Positions 48,201 to 60,013 of a stretch of DNA of 64,000 nt are shown piece by piece. Under the pieces are notes generated by a model, which searched no databases, was not told where the DNA came from, and saw nothing but the letters and a program-made list of their open reading frames with translations. How positions within the stretch are numbered: the first letter of the stretch is position 1; every line of letters begins with the position of its first letter. Source of the DNA: Aspidapion aeneum (taxonomy: Eukaryota; Arthropoda; Insecta; Coleoptera; Brentidae). The stretch is taken from assembly GCA_963576565.1 (NCBI GenBank), contig OY755046.1:55593471-55657470 (forward strand), read 5' to 3'. The translations under genes were made by a program, and so were the position numbers.

Positions 48201-50217
48201 TTAAATTAATTAGTTTTCTTTTGTACAAATTTGTACAAATTTTGTACATTTTTTCTCAAAACTTTTGCAATACCTAATATTCTTAGTTAGTTTTAATCGT
48301 GTTTATTAAAATTGTAAAAATAGTAAATACTTATTCTACATTAGAGAAAAAAACTGTGATATGTAAAAGTACTACTATAGTACATACAGGTATTTCATAC
48401 CTAGGTACTCAAATTTAATATTTTTAAGAAAGAAAAAAATGTATTAGAATAGTAATTATTGTAAAAAATTTTGTAAAACATTTTGGTTAATAAATACTAA
48501 ATAAATACTTCTGGTACTTTTAATAATTATCAAAATTTTGAACTCTTATTCTAGGACTTTAAATGTTGTCACCTACTAAAATGTAGGGCCTACTACAATG
48601 ATATGTTCCTCCTTATCCAGAACTATGGGGTGCCCCCTTGTAGCCTGCTTGTAGAATAATCAATGTTTGGTTTCGGTGCACTATCCGGACACTAAAACGA
48701 GACATTTTTTGATGACGATTCTTTTTGAAAATACTAATTTAGGGATCTTGAAACTGATTTAGGTACGGAAAATTTAAAAAAAAATAGTCTTTTTAATAAA
48801 AAACACACTTTTCAATTTCTATCTAAAGTGCACACAAAATCACATACACAGGGATATTGGGCATAGAAACTATGGACTTTGGGCCATTTGCTGGGGTTTT
48901 AATCTTATATTCCGTGACTGACTGGAAATGCGAGGTTGCCACATCACAGGAATAAAATAAAATATTTTGATTTAATTGTCCCTTCTTTCTGGCATTCATA
49001 TTTTTTTAACCAATAAATTAAAAGGGAACGCTTGGATCAGGATATGTTTCATTATATTTGTAGAAAGTTTGGGTTTGGGTTGGTTTTGGTAGAGCTGGGA
49101 AGCCTTGATTTAGGTTTGGTTTGGGTTCAGTTGGGATGGGTTGGTTTATTTTGTTTTGGTCGGTTGGGATCGGTTCGGTTGCGGTTCAGGTTGGTTCCGT
49201 TCAGTTCGGATGTGGGTTCAGTTCCGTTTGGTTCGGTTGGGCTCGGTTCCGTTCGGGTTCGGTTTGGTTGGGATTGGTTCAATTCGGTTCGGTACCGGTT
49301 GGTTCTGCTCGGTTCGGGTTAGTTCCGTTCGGTTCGCGTTAGTTCCGTTCGGTTCGGGTTGTTTTCGTTCGGGTTCCGTTCGGTTCGTGCGGGTTCCGTT
49401 CGGTTGGGTTGGGTTCGGTTTGGGTTGGTTTAGGTAGAGCTGGGTTGGGGTTAGTTAGGTTGTACTAGGTTTGGTTCAGTTTGGTTTGGGTTGGTTTAGG
49501 TAGAGCTGGGTTGGGGTTACTTAGAATAGAATATCATTTTATTGCCAACAAGCTTCATTGTACTAGGTTTGGTTAATTTTATCTTTTTAGGTGTGATCAA
49601 AACAGATTTAATGATATTTGTTTCCTTATTTTGATTATTTTTGCGGAAACGTGGCAACGTTGCAAAATATAAGCCACAGATTTGTTTTGATGGGGTTGAA
49701 AAAGTCAAAATTGAATGAAAAGTGAGGTTAGAATGCTGTTTTGTAGGTGTTTTTTAAGGTTTTATTTATTTATTTTCTCAAAAAATACTGGATAATCCGC
49801 AAATTTTTTTTTGGAAAAACGTTATTTAGAAGGTCTACTTTAAGTTAATTTTTATTTTTTCCAAAAAATCGTGTGTCCGGATAGTGCACCGGCCCCTCAA
49901 TGTTTAGTTTACTCAAGTTTTAGTCATGGTTTGGTAATCTTAATCCACTTTAAACCATACCTTTATCTCTTTTATTTTTTTCTTCTTGGGGATACAATAA
50001 TGTAAAGATGAAGCTTAAATAAATAAATAAGATAATACCTTGAGTACCTATAGAGTACCTATATGTAGCAACATTGAACTGACTCCTGACATCTTCGGCC
50101 TCTTCCTGAAACTGTACCCTAACATAAAAGTAATGATATTTAAAACTCACCATAAATGGGGCGCAGTCTCCGCTCCAGCACAGCCGAGTCGGTTTTGTGC
50201 CCCACGTGCCCCGACAT
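23866..50217 (-). CDS. NAA25: NAA25, NatB N-terminal acetyltransferase auxiliary subunit (psidin/MDM20), 15 coding exons
   Basis: NAA25 anchors the catalytic NAA20 subunit to ribosomes as the NatB complex, which co-translationally acetylates Met-Asp/Glu/Asn/Gln N-termini. The exons join in frame as 50217-50151, 43652-43428, 41941-41732, 39273-39176, 37873-37689, 33713-33523, 33373-33117, 30053-29909, 29824-29630, 29492-29323, 29220-29006, 27586-27430, 26615-26496, 26421-26161 and 24225-23866, giving 951 residues, close to the ~970 of vertebrate NAA25. All introns are GT-AG. Family landmarks are ERRLRPIYDWLDTGNNKKAL at residues 15-34, TPR-like helices such as LFMSYVRVGDFKRQQ and PKNPYYCWNVMS, FGYKPCCVSDL, LKHSPSNFHAKLLILKLYHVLG and the RDNRDL block. 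The N-terminal half is a TPR superhelix. A Lys-rich KKSKKKQ lies near residue 855. Intron 1 is 6.5 kb and loaded with repeats. It is transcribed divergently from ND-23. Confidence 0.95.
24430..26160. other. NAA25 intron 14 content
   Basis: No gene or mobile element with clear ends. A loose ~185-bp duplication (GTAACTATAAAAACAAAAG at 25120 and GTAAGTATAAAAACAAAAAG at 25304) and a direct repeat of TTAGGTAATTGGCAATATAA (25548, 25591) are visible. Confidence 0.45.
26161..26421 (-). CDS. NAA25: NAA25 exon 14 (residues 746-832)
   Basis: Acceptor CTTTTTTAG, donor GAG|GTAAGC, phase 0 both sides. Encodes HLVCYPMPSRLHGFLATPYR, comparable to the YPFLGPVPTRMGGF segment of the family, then a long charged helix (RAEKEIGNLENVLKDN). 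Confidence 0.9.
26496..26615 (-). CDS. NAA25: NAA25 exon 13 (residues 706-745)
   Basis: Acceptor TTCTTGTAG, donor CAG|GTACAT, phase 0 both sides. Encodes VLRSIDGVKDKNIEHLRQIM and LSEQELIPIKQ. The assignment rests on phase and position because the segment is weakly conserved. Confidence 0.8.
26695..27276. mobile_element. Hairpin-bounded element with ~117-bp tandem units (NAA25 intron 12)
   Basis: It is bounded on each side by its own palindrome: AGCTCACACTAG...GTGTGAGCT at 26695-26726 and AGCTCACACTAC...GTGTGAGCT at 27241-27276. Between them are about three tandem units sharing CTAAAATGTATTTTG, CCAGACTCAATTACC and CACGCCA, then a CCGAATTTCATTCAAATCCG...GTTACAGACAGACGG tail. Non-coding. The layout resembles that of the element at 4699-7716. 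Confidence 0.55.
27430..27586 (-). CDS. NAA25: NAA25 exon 12 (residues 653-705)
   Basis: Acceptor GTTGTTAG, donor GAG|GTAAAT. Encodes DNRDLQVMVNWEPEFA (family motif DNRDLNVFFSWDP) and LKLRTHILWALSAAIE. Confidence 0.95.
27893..28783 (-). mobile_element. Degraded mariner transposon (NAA25 intron 11)
   Basis: TIR CGAGGTATGACAATAAAATT at the left and AATTTCATTGTCATACCTCG at the right, flanked by TA (27891-27892, 28784-28785). The minus strand encodes scattered mariner transposase pieces: LRERVRKKRPHLWKNIAW, LYQDNAPAHNA, LAPCDFYLFPKVKKSLKGNH and KTARLLNIISSNDFQNCF. They are separated by deletions and stops. The catalytic HQDN is changed to YQDN and the PPYSP segment is damaged. It lies in the sense orientation of NAA25. 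891 bp, non-functional. Confidence 0.85.
29006..29220 (-). CDS. NAA25: NAA25 exon 11 (residues 582-652)
   Basis: Acceptor CATGTTTTAG, donor AG|GTAATT. Encodes YSYKFGSFIKLEEFMDFRER, then LDHSLHYTSVVIDRIILSIL and KIEWDLLR. Corresponds to the YKYGAFEKIPEFIAFRNRLN region. Confidence 0.9.
29323..29492 (-). CDS. NAA25: NAA25 exon 10 (residues 525-581)
   Basis: Acceptor TTTTTTTAG, donor GAT|GTAAGT. Encodes VIYQTLDVKHLQLDSLGYL, matching the LDAKHIQHDTIGYL motif, then LKFFSSNYKD. Confidence 0.95.
29630..29824 (-). CDS. NAA25: NAA25 exon 9 (residues 460-524)
   Basis: Acceptor GTTTTTAG, donor G|GTAAGT. Encodes LGPSDHYALLAAHILYNL, SAIRLLETLLKHSPSNFHAK and LILKLYHVLG. Confidence 0.95.
29909..30053 (-). 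CDS. NAA25: NAA25 exon 8 (residues 412-459)
   Basis: Acceptor CGTTTTAG, donor G|GTAGGT. Encodes ADQMQRHIGALQLARLCG and HYQHGYQTYGR, equivalent to the LQQHLCVVQLTRLLGL and RYQHGLEFGK stretches of the vertebrate protein. Confidence 0.9.
30358..31005. repeat. GCGGAAA palindromes in NAA25 intron 7
   Basis: TTTTCCGCACTAGTGCGGAAAA is a perfect palindrome at 30357-30378. At 30890-31005 TGCGTAAAGTGTCTTTTCCGCAC and GATTGCTGGCCAAAC are mirrored by GTTTGGCCATCTGCAATC and GTGCGGAAAAGAGGCACTTTCCGC. The arrangement closely parallels 12815-13125. Confidence 0.55.
31010..33110. repeat. Satellite-like array, ~190-bp unit, about 11 copies (NAA25 intron 7)
   Basis: Every unit carries GTCGCAGGAGCATAGCATAA, ACCACAAGGTATAACTTTAA, CCAGTTGTGAAGCCAGTCC, CTTATGAAATGTCGATGTCA and TTTTCCAGCTAAG. 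The TATAACTTTAA landmark recurs near 31080, 31252, 31444, 31787, 32010, 32212, 32399, 32563, 32752 and 32951, with a shortened unit near 31615. The last unit runs up to the donor of exon 7 at 33116. Confidence 0.85.
33117..33373 (-). CDS. NAA25: NAA25 exon 7 (residues 326-411)
   Basis: Acceptor TACTTGTAG, donor TCG|GTAAGT. Encodes LLRGPYLARFELCSKLQEKG, KFGYKPCCVSDLRIYLYLL and TTVPQS. FG-KPCC-DL is a strong family signature. A ~190-bp satellite array abuts its donor. Confidence 0.95.
33523..33713 (-). CDS. NAA25: NAA25 exon 6 (residues 262-325)
   Basis: Acceptor GTTTTTAG, donor A|GTGAGT. Encodes FDKWDIWKDYIHSAFEV, equivalent to the DDWQFYLTYFDSVF segment, followed by an acidic poorly conserved linker and FISAIIEGGCSN. 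Confidence 0.9.
33900..36300. other. NAA25 intron 5, left part: no gene seen
   Basis: AT-rich. Contains a small hairpin CCACCCTTATTATAAAGGGTGG near 35101 and a (TG)n tract at 35365-35390. An open frame at 35278-35556 has no recognised domain and spans the TG tract, so it is not called. Confidence 0.45.
36310..36471. mobile_element. pogo/Tigger-like MITE
   Basis: CAGTCGAACCTCTATAACTCG at the left is mirrored by CGAGTTATAGAGGTTCGAGTG at the right, with TA on both sides. The 162-bp element is filled with further GTTCGAGTTATAGAG copies. CAGTCRAACCTC...ATAA-type ends are characteristic of pogo-class Tc1/mariner relatives. Confidence 0.85.
36475..37680. other. NAA25 intron 5, right part: no gene seen
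   Basis: No structure with a mate elsewhere in the window. A 69-codon plus-strand open frame (37347-37556) is not recognisable and lacks supporting context. Confidence 0.4.
37689..37873 (-). CDS. NAA25: NAA25 exon 5 (residues 201-261)
   Basis: Acceptor ACTTTCAG, donor AA|GTGAGT. Encodes VQLLIMILDLQQKYQGILD, then CNMKLTYHKRLKQWRKV. Corresponds to the LYYMILERLGKYQEALDV region of vertebrate NAA25. Confidence 0.9.
37981..39141 (+). mobile_element. Composite tandem-repeat element, copy 2 (NAA25 intron 4)
   Basis: Starts CTGGGGGCACCGCAGTGCC with the same terminal hairpin as the 4.7-kb copy. It continues with degenerate ~140-bp units (near 38210, 38350, 38547, 38690), then AACAATATTCCGCATATTTT and the palindromic end CATAACAAAAACATTTCATG. 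The palindrome centre is deleted. It fills most of the 1.3-kb intron. Confidence 0.65.
39176..39273 (-). CDS. NAA25: NAA25 exon 4 (residues 168-200)
   Basis: Acceptor ATTTTAG, donor GAG|GTAAGT, phase 1 in and 0 out. Encodes AKDEKKKTLLLSLAERMMQK and ENKVDAEQE, matching the LAERMVEK segment of the family. A hammerhead repeat lies 33 bp upstream in the intron. Confidence 0.9.
39306..39535 (+). mobile_element. Truncated hammerhead-ribozyme repeat (NAA25 intron 3)
   Basis: A partial unit of the 15.4-kb family in plus orientation. It runs from TTAACTTCGCAAGGGTGTCAC through the ribozyme motif and CCACGGAAAAATACGAG to GATTGGTTTTTAAATTCATGG. It lies antisense to NAA25 and starts 33 bp from exon 4. 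Confidence 0.75.
39340..39387 (+). ncRNA. Hammerhead ribozyme motif, copy F (decayed core)
   Basis: Stem I AGTGTT/AACACT and stem II GTCC-CATAA-GGAC are kept. The core reads TTGAGGA (C3 changed) and GAAA has become AAAA (G12 lost). Stem III has one mismatch, and the cleavage triplet is GTC. Predicted inactive. Confidence 0.75.
39565..41700 (+). mobile_element. LINE reverse-transcriptase 3' fragment split by a foldback element
   Basis: NGQTISPCNEYVYLGVTFDK, then ILWSREIKKNVKFNIYETM and KSTLLYGIETCRVTEKYK (39565-39830), match the thumb/C-terminal part of the LINE at 672-2455. The match continues with frameshifts to IWYGHV at 39970-39984, where a 1506-bp element is inserted. It resumes at 41491 with QRMNDERIPKQVLEW and RKRGRPKLEWQQSIQ and ends near CCGACATAGTAG. 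Non-functional; lies in NAA25 intron 3. Confidence 0.85.
39985..41490. mobile_element. Foldback element inserted in a LINE (TA target)
   Basis: CAGCGTGTCCCATTTTCGAT at the left is mirrored by ATCGAAAATGGGACACGCTG at the right. Arms of 500 bp or more pair almost throughout (for example TGGTATTTATCAT with ATGATAAATACCA). TA flanks both ends, and removing the element restores the LINE codons for HVQRM. The unpaired centre (about 40610-40870) holds a 34-codon frame at 40686 starting MAYNHFKLARNRPYPDF, possibly the remnant of a captured coding start. No transposase. Confidence 0.85.
41732..41941 (-). CDS. NAA25: NAA25 exon 3 (residues 98-167)
   Basis: Acceptor TTGTTTTAG, donor G|GTAGGT. Encodes LDKICKLYESAVKIDPLNEE, HLFMSYVRVGDFKRQQ and PKNPYYCWNVMSIILQA, the best conserved TPR block. 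A 258-bp foldback begins about 38 bp upstream of its acceptor. Confidence 0.95.
41980..42237. mobile_element. Palindromic MITE beside NAA25 exon 3
   Basis: ATGAAGAGCACAGGGAAAAAAC and TGCAAAGTCA are mirrored by TGACTTTGCACG and TTTTTTCCCTGTGCTCTTCAT. About 258 bp, non-coding, ending 38 bp from the exon 3 acceptor. Confidence 0.7.
42796..42892 (-). pseudogene. Decayed duplicate of NAA25 exon 2 (3' part with donor)
   Basis: The minus strand reads ATLQAMTLCNREMQQ directly followed by T|GTAAG, against ATLQAMTLCYREMQQ plus T|GTAAG in the true exon 2 about 630 bp away. Upstream a weaker LSNL match is followed by a 2-nt deletion that breaks frame. The match of coding sequence and donor shows a local duplication of exonic DNA within intron 2. 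Confidence 0.75.
43149..43279. repeat. Small inverted-repeat element with ATGT microsatellite
   Basis: AATATGCCATGTATGTATGTATG at the left and GTGGCATATTA at the right bracket a CCCTCCTGGACCTTTATGCA segment. Possibly a decayed MITE. Confidence 0.4.
43428..43652 (-). CDS. NAA25: NAA25 exon 2 (residues 23-97)
   Basis: Acceptor TTCATTAG, donor T|GTAAGT. Encodes WLDTGNNKKALQECEKVL, LHCGKALKALTLLRMGRD and ATLQAMTLCYREMQQ, the first TPR helices. A decayed copy of its 3' part lies in intron 2 at about 42796-42892. Confidence 0.95.
44101..45493. mobile_element. Foldback element CAGGGTG...CACCCTG, TA target (NAA25 intron 1)
   Basis: CAGGGTGTTAATAAAGTATG is mirrored by CATACTTTATTGACACCCTG, with TA on each side. 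Inner pairs include CCTGAGATCAAAATAAGTCG with CGACTTATTTTGACCTCAGG, and CCCCCAGAACTTTT with AAAAGTTCTGGGGG. 1393 bp, no coding frame. Same CAG...CTG/TA class as the elements at 17518-18192 and 39985-41490. Confidence 0.75.
45844..46357. mobile_element. TIR element filled with a CACAATC minisatellite, 8-9-bp target duplication
   Basis: The termini GAGGGGTGAACAGCT and AGCTGTTCACCCCTC enclose dozens of CACAATC-centred repeats (TCACAATCCCTCACAATCTT-like). Each end also carries TTTCACAATCGGTGTACACA in direct orientation. TAAAACCCC flanks both sides (45835-45843, 46358-46366). 514 bp. Two overlapping open frames of ~110 codons across the minisatellite are repeat artefacts. Confidence 0.8.
46911..47060. 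mobile_element. Palindromic MITE, TATACCCTG family
   Basis: CTTATACCCTGTTTCCACCA and ATGCATGCCCACC are perfectly mirrored by GGTGGGCATGCAT and TGGTGGAAACAGGGTATAAG. 150 bp, with GGTGACGCTGCATTTAAAAC in the centre. A second copy at 58931-59205 carries another MITE inside. Confidence 0.85.
47137..47894. mobile_element. Foldback element with AAATAGCGC minisatellite arms
   Basis: GGCTCTGGTTCGAAATAG at the left is mirrored by CTATTTTGAACCAGAGCC at the right. The left arm is a ~10-20-bp minisatellite (AAATAGCGC repeated with CGTAACG or TTTTAA spacers, 47145-47395). The right arm (47680-47890) is its degenerate complement. Between them is another palindrome around GGGTGTGAAACAAAACCGAA. The flanks GGGAAAGAG and GGGAAGAG may be a diverged ~9-bp target duplication. 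Confidence 0.75.
48669..49896. mobile_element. MULE-like TIR element carrying a GGTTCGGTT minisatellite, 9-bp target duplication
   Basis: GGTTTCGGTGCACTATCCGG at the left and CCGGATAGTGCACCGGCCCC at the right are inverted repeats (24 bp, three mismatches). TCAATGTTT flanks both ends exactly (48660-48668, 49897-49905). A 9-bp duplication with G-starting TIRs suggests a Mutator-like element. The interior (49068-49520) is a G/T-rich array of GGTTCGGTT-type units. No transposase. Confidence 0.8.
49068..49520 (+). repeat. G/T-rich minisatellite (GGTTCGGTT units)
   Basis: Dense GGTTCGGTT, GGTTGGGTT and GGTTTGGTT units, with a longer GGTTTAGGTAGAGCTGGGTT phrase repeated twice at the end. Three overlapping 73-98-codon open frames reflect the repeat only. 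The many GG/GGG runs on one strand could support G-quadruplexes. Confidence 0.85.
50151..50217 (-). CDS. NAA25: NAA25 exon 1 (start codon, residues 1-22)
   Basis: ATG at 50217-50215 begins MSGHVGHKTD and leads into the family motif ERRLRPIY. The exon ends G|GTGAGT (phase 1). The next exon supplies AC to make the Asp of the IYDWLD motif, which confirms the join across a 6.5-kb intron. Confidence 0.9.
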
Positions 50218-50589
50218 TTTCAAAATACCAAAATAAACCCGAAAAAATTGAGGTTATGTGCAAATATTTATTTTGGATTTTTGGTATATAAACTCGGCTT
50301 AAAACTCGAAAGTTAAAAAATGGGTTTTGTTGCTTAAGTAATAAAACACTATTATTTCACAATATAAATTAGTCTTTATGCAGAAAAATAAAATTTTCAG
50401 AAAAAAAATTTCTGACGCTAAAAGGACGCCATTTTTTTTTAACCTTTTAAACGTCAAAGTTGTCAAATAAACACATGTTTTTGACAGTACACCGGTTGTG
50501 TTTTGATTTTTGCGGGCTAAACAGCTGATTGGTGACATAACAATCCCCGCAAAAAGTGAAAAAATTTCTTTCTGATTTTTTAGTGAAAA
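50218..50589. promoter_or_regulatory. Bidirectional promoter between NAA25 and ND-23
   Basis: Only 372 bp separate the two start codons, so this stretch holds both 5' UTRs and promoters. Visible candidate elements are ATTGG (inverted CCAAT) at 50528-50532, about 60 bp upstream of the ND-23 ATG, a CGCCATTTT (YY1-like) at about 50426, a TATATAA at 50285-50291 on the NAA25 side, and three TGTCAA-type motifs. The transcription starts are not determined. Confidence 0.75.
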
Positions 50590-58384
<7,795 letters not shown>

Positions 58385-58578
58385 TTAGTATAATTGTGGC
58401 GTTCTTTAGGTTGGCAATTTATTTGTGAAATATTTTTTTTGTTTTTACAGTAGAAAATTTAAAAAGTTGACATTTTTATTAATTTTATAGGTATGTACAA
58501 AGAGTTTTTTGTCTAGTCTACCGTGCTCATCAGATGAGAGAAACCTCTATTCTAAGGTAACTCGCGTTACAATTGAGC

Positions 58579-58584
58579 AATAAA
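58579..58584 (+). terminator. Candidate polyadenylation signal for ND-23
   Basis: AATAAA about 195 bp after the ND-23 stop codon, followed by an AT-rich tract. It is the first AATAAA downstream of the stop. Confidence 0.55.
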
Positions 58585-58930
58585 AATTAAACAATTACGC
58601 TAATATAATATACGAAATTATTTCAAATTTATTATTTTTTTTATAAGCAATTCTTCTTTCTAATATCTTTTCCTGAAACTTTTTAATATGACTGCGACTA
58701 ACAATTGAACTGCTCTTAAATAACAATTATAATTATGTCAAAGATAAAGAAAATATAAATTAAACAATTTTCGGGTAAAAAATAAGGGCTTTTTGTTTCT
58801 CTCGTGTGTTTTAGGATATTACTTTAAATTTGTCTCCTCTCGTTCTTATAGTTATTATGAGACGGTGCAGTAGCGACATGTGACTCCGTTATTTTTAATA
58901 AGCATAAAGGACGAGGTTATTTGCAGCTAG

Positions 58931-59205
58931 CTTATACCCTGTTTCCACCAATGCATGCCCACGCCGATTCAAAAAACGCATCACGTGAGGGACCATGGAT
59001 TTGCAGCTGTTTTAAATGCAGCGTCACCTGACACCCGGTTCCCACCTACGGCTTTCTCGTGGGTGCCCGCTCACGCGTCACATGATCTCAATATGAAATC
59101 TTATGATAGTCATGTGAAGCGTGCGCGGGCACGCACAAGAAAGTCCTAAGTGGGCACCGGGCTTGATGCGTTTTGTGAATCGGGGTGGGCGTGCATTGGT
59201 GGATG
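58931..59205. mobile_element. TATACCCTG-family MITE containing a second, nested MITE
   Basis: The outer element begins CTTATACCCTGTTTCCACCA like the copy at 46911 and ends GGGTGGGCGTGCATTGGTGG, with its last bases lost. The inner element at about 59034-59162 has the ends CCCGGTTCCCACCTACGG and its near-complement CCTAAGTGGGCACCGGG. It interrupts the outer one after GCGTCACCTGACA. Both are non-coding. A 64-codon open frame across them is not real. Confidence 0.75.
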
Positions 59206-59209
59206 AGCT

Positions 59210-59816
59210 TTATATGAGTTGTTATTGGTGCTAATGTACCCAAATCTAAAAAAAGAACGAGAAAACAAAAGAAAACTAATTTCCTGCAGTTAATGACTAC
59301 TACATTTTATGCTAAATTTTCAAATACAAAAAAATACTTCCCGTTTGTTAGAACAGGACATTTTAAATGTCAAAAAACTAGATTGGAATCTAATTATACC
59401 AAGAAAATCACAGCATTAAAATACCAATCCCCAACAATATCTGACAGTGTTTCACAGCGATTTTTTTTTATTCTAGCATGATTAATTTTTTAGGAAGTTT
59501 TCATATTAAATTTAAAAAGTATAATCAGCAGCAAAGTAAAATTCCATAGTACACCGGTCTATTTTTTAAGCGATAAGTAAGAGGCTGACTTTTTGTATAT
59601 AACTTTTTCCTTTTCGAGAATTCTAAAAAGTAACAGGCGTTAAATCTCAATTTAAAAAATCATTAATTAGTAACAATTAATTTTCTAAAAGATTTTGTGG
59701 TATCAAACCTGAAAAAAAGTTTGTCCGATAAAGTTGAAGGCCGTGTCTCTGTCAAAATAAAGAGATTAAAAAACTTGCAATTTAAAAAATAGTAAGCGGC
59801 TATGGGTTGTTTTTAA
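59210..59816. other. No gene seen
   Basis: AT-rich DNA, no motif-bearing frame and no recognised repeat. Confidence 0.35.
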
Positions 59817-60013
59817 AAAGTTAGATTGGGAAGAAATAGGCATCAGAGTAAGCGAACAATACTTGATCCACCATATGCTGATGATATCGCCTTAATAACA
59901 GATAAGAAAGAAGAACTGATAAAATTGGTGGAAAAACTGGATACAGCAGCTAGAAATACCATATCACGATCAGAATAGTCCAAGACAAAATAGAACACGT
60001 AGAGGAAGATATA
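59817..60013 (+). mobile_element. RTE-type LINE fragment, 5' piece (YADD region)
   Basis: KLDWEEIGIRVSEQYL, then in a shifted frame YADDIALITDKKEELIKLVE and IVQDKIEHVEEDI, the order of the RTE-clade palm and downstream region. The homology breaks at 60013 where a foldback element begins, and continues at 62486. Confidence 0.75.

Noticed and set aside
49032..49437. Three overlapping plus-strand frames rich in GSVRFG repeats
   Set aside because: They are products of the GGTTCGGTT minisatellite in three frames.
49950..50153. Minus-strand frame reading FQEEAEDVRSQFNVATYR next to NAA25 exon 1, with acceptor- and donor-like borders
   Set aside because: It would need a ~32-bp intron after exon 1, which is too short. 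It is not needed, since exon 1 joins exon 2 in phase, and I recognise no homology.
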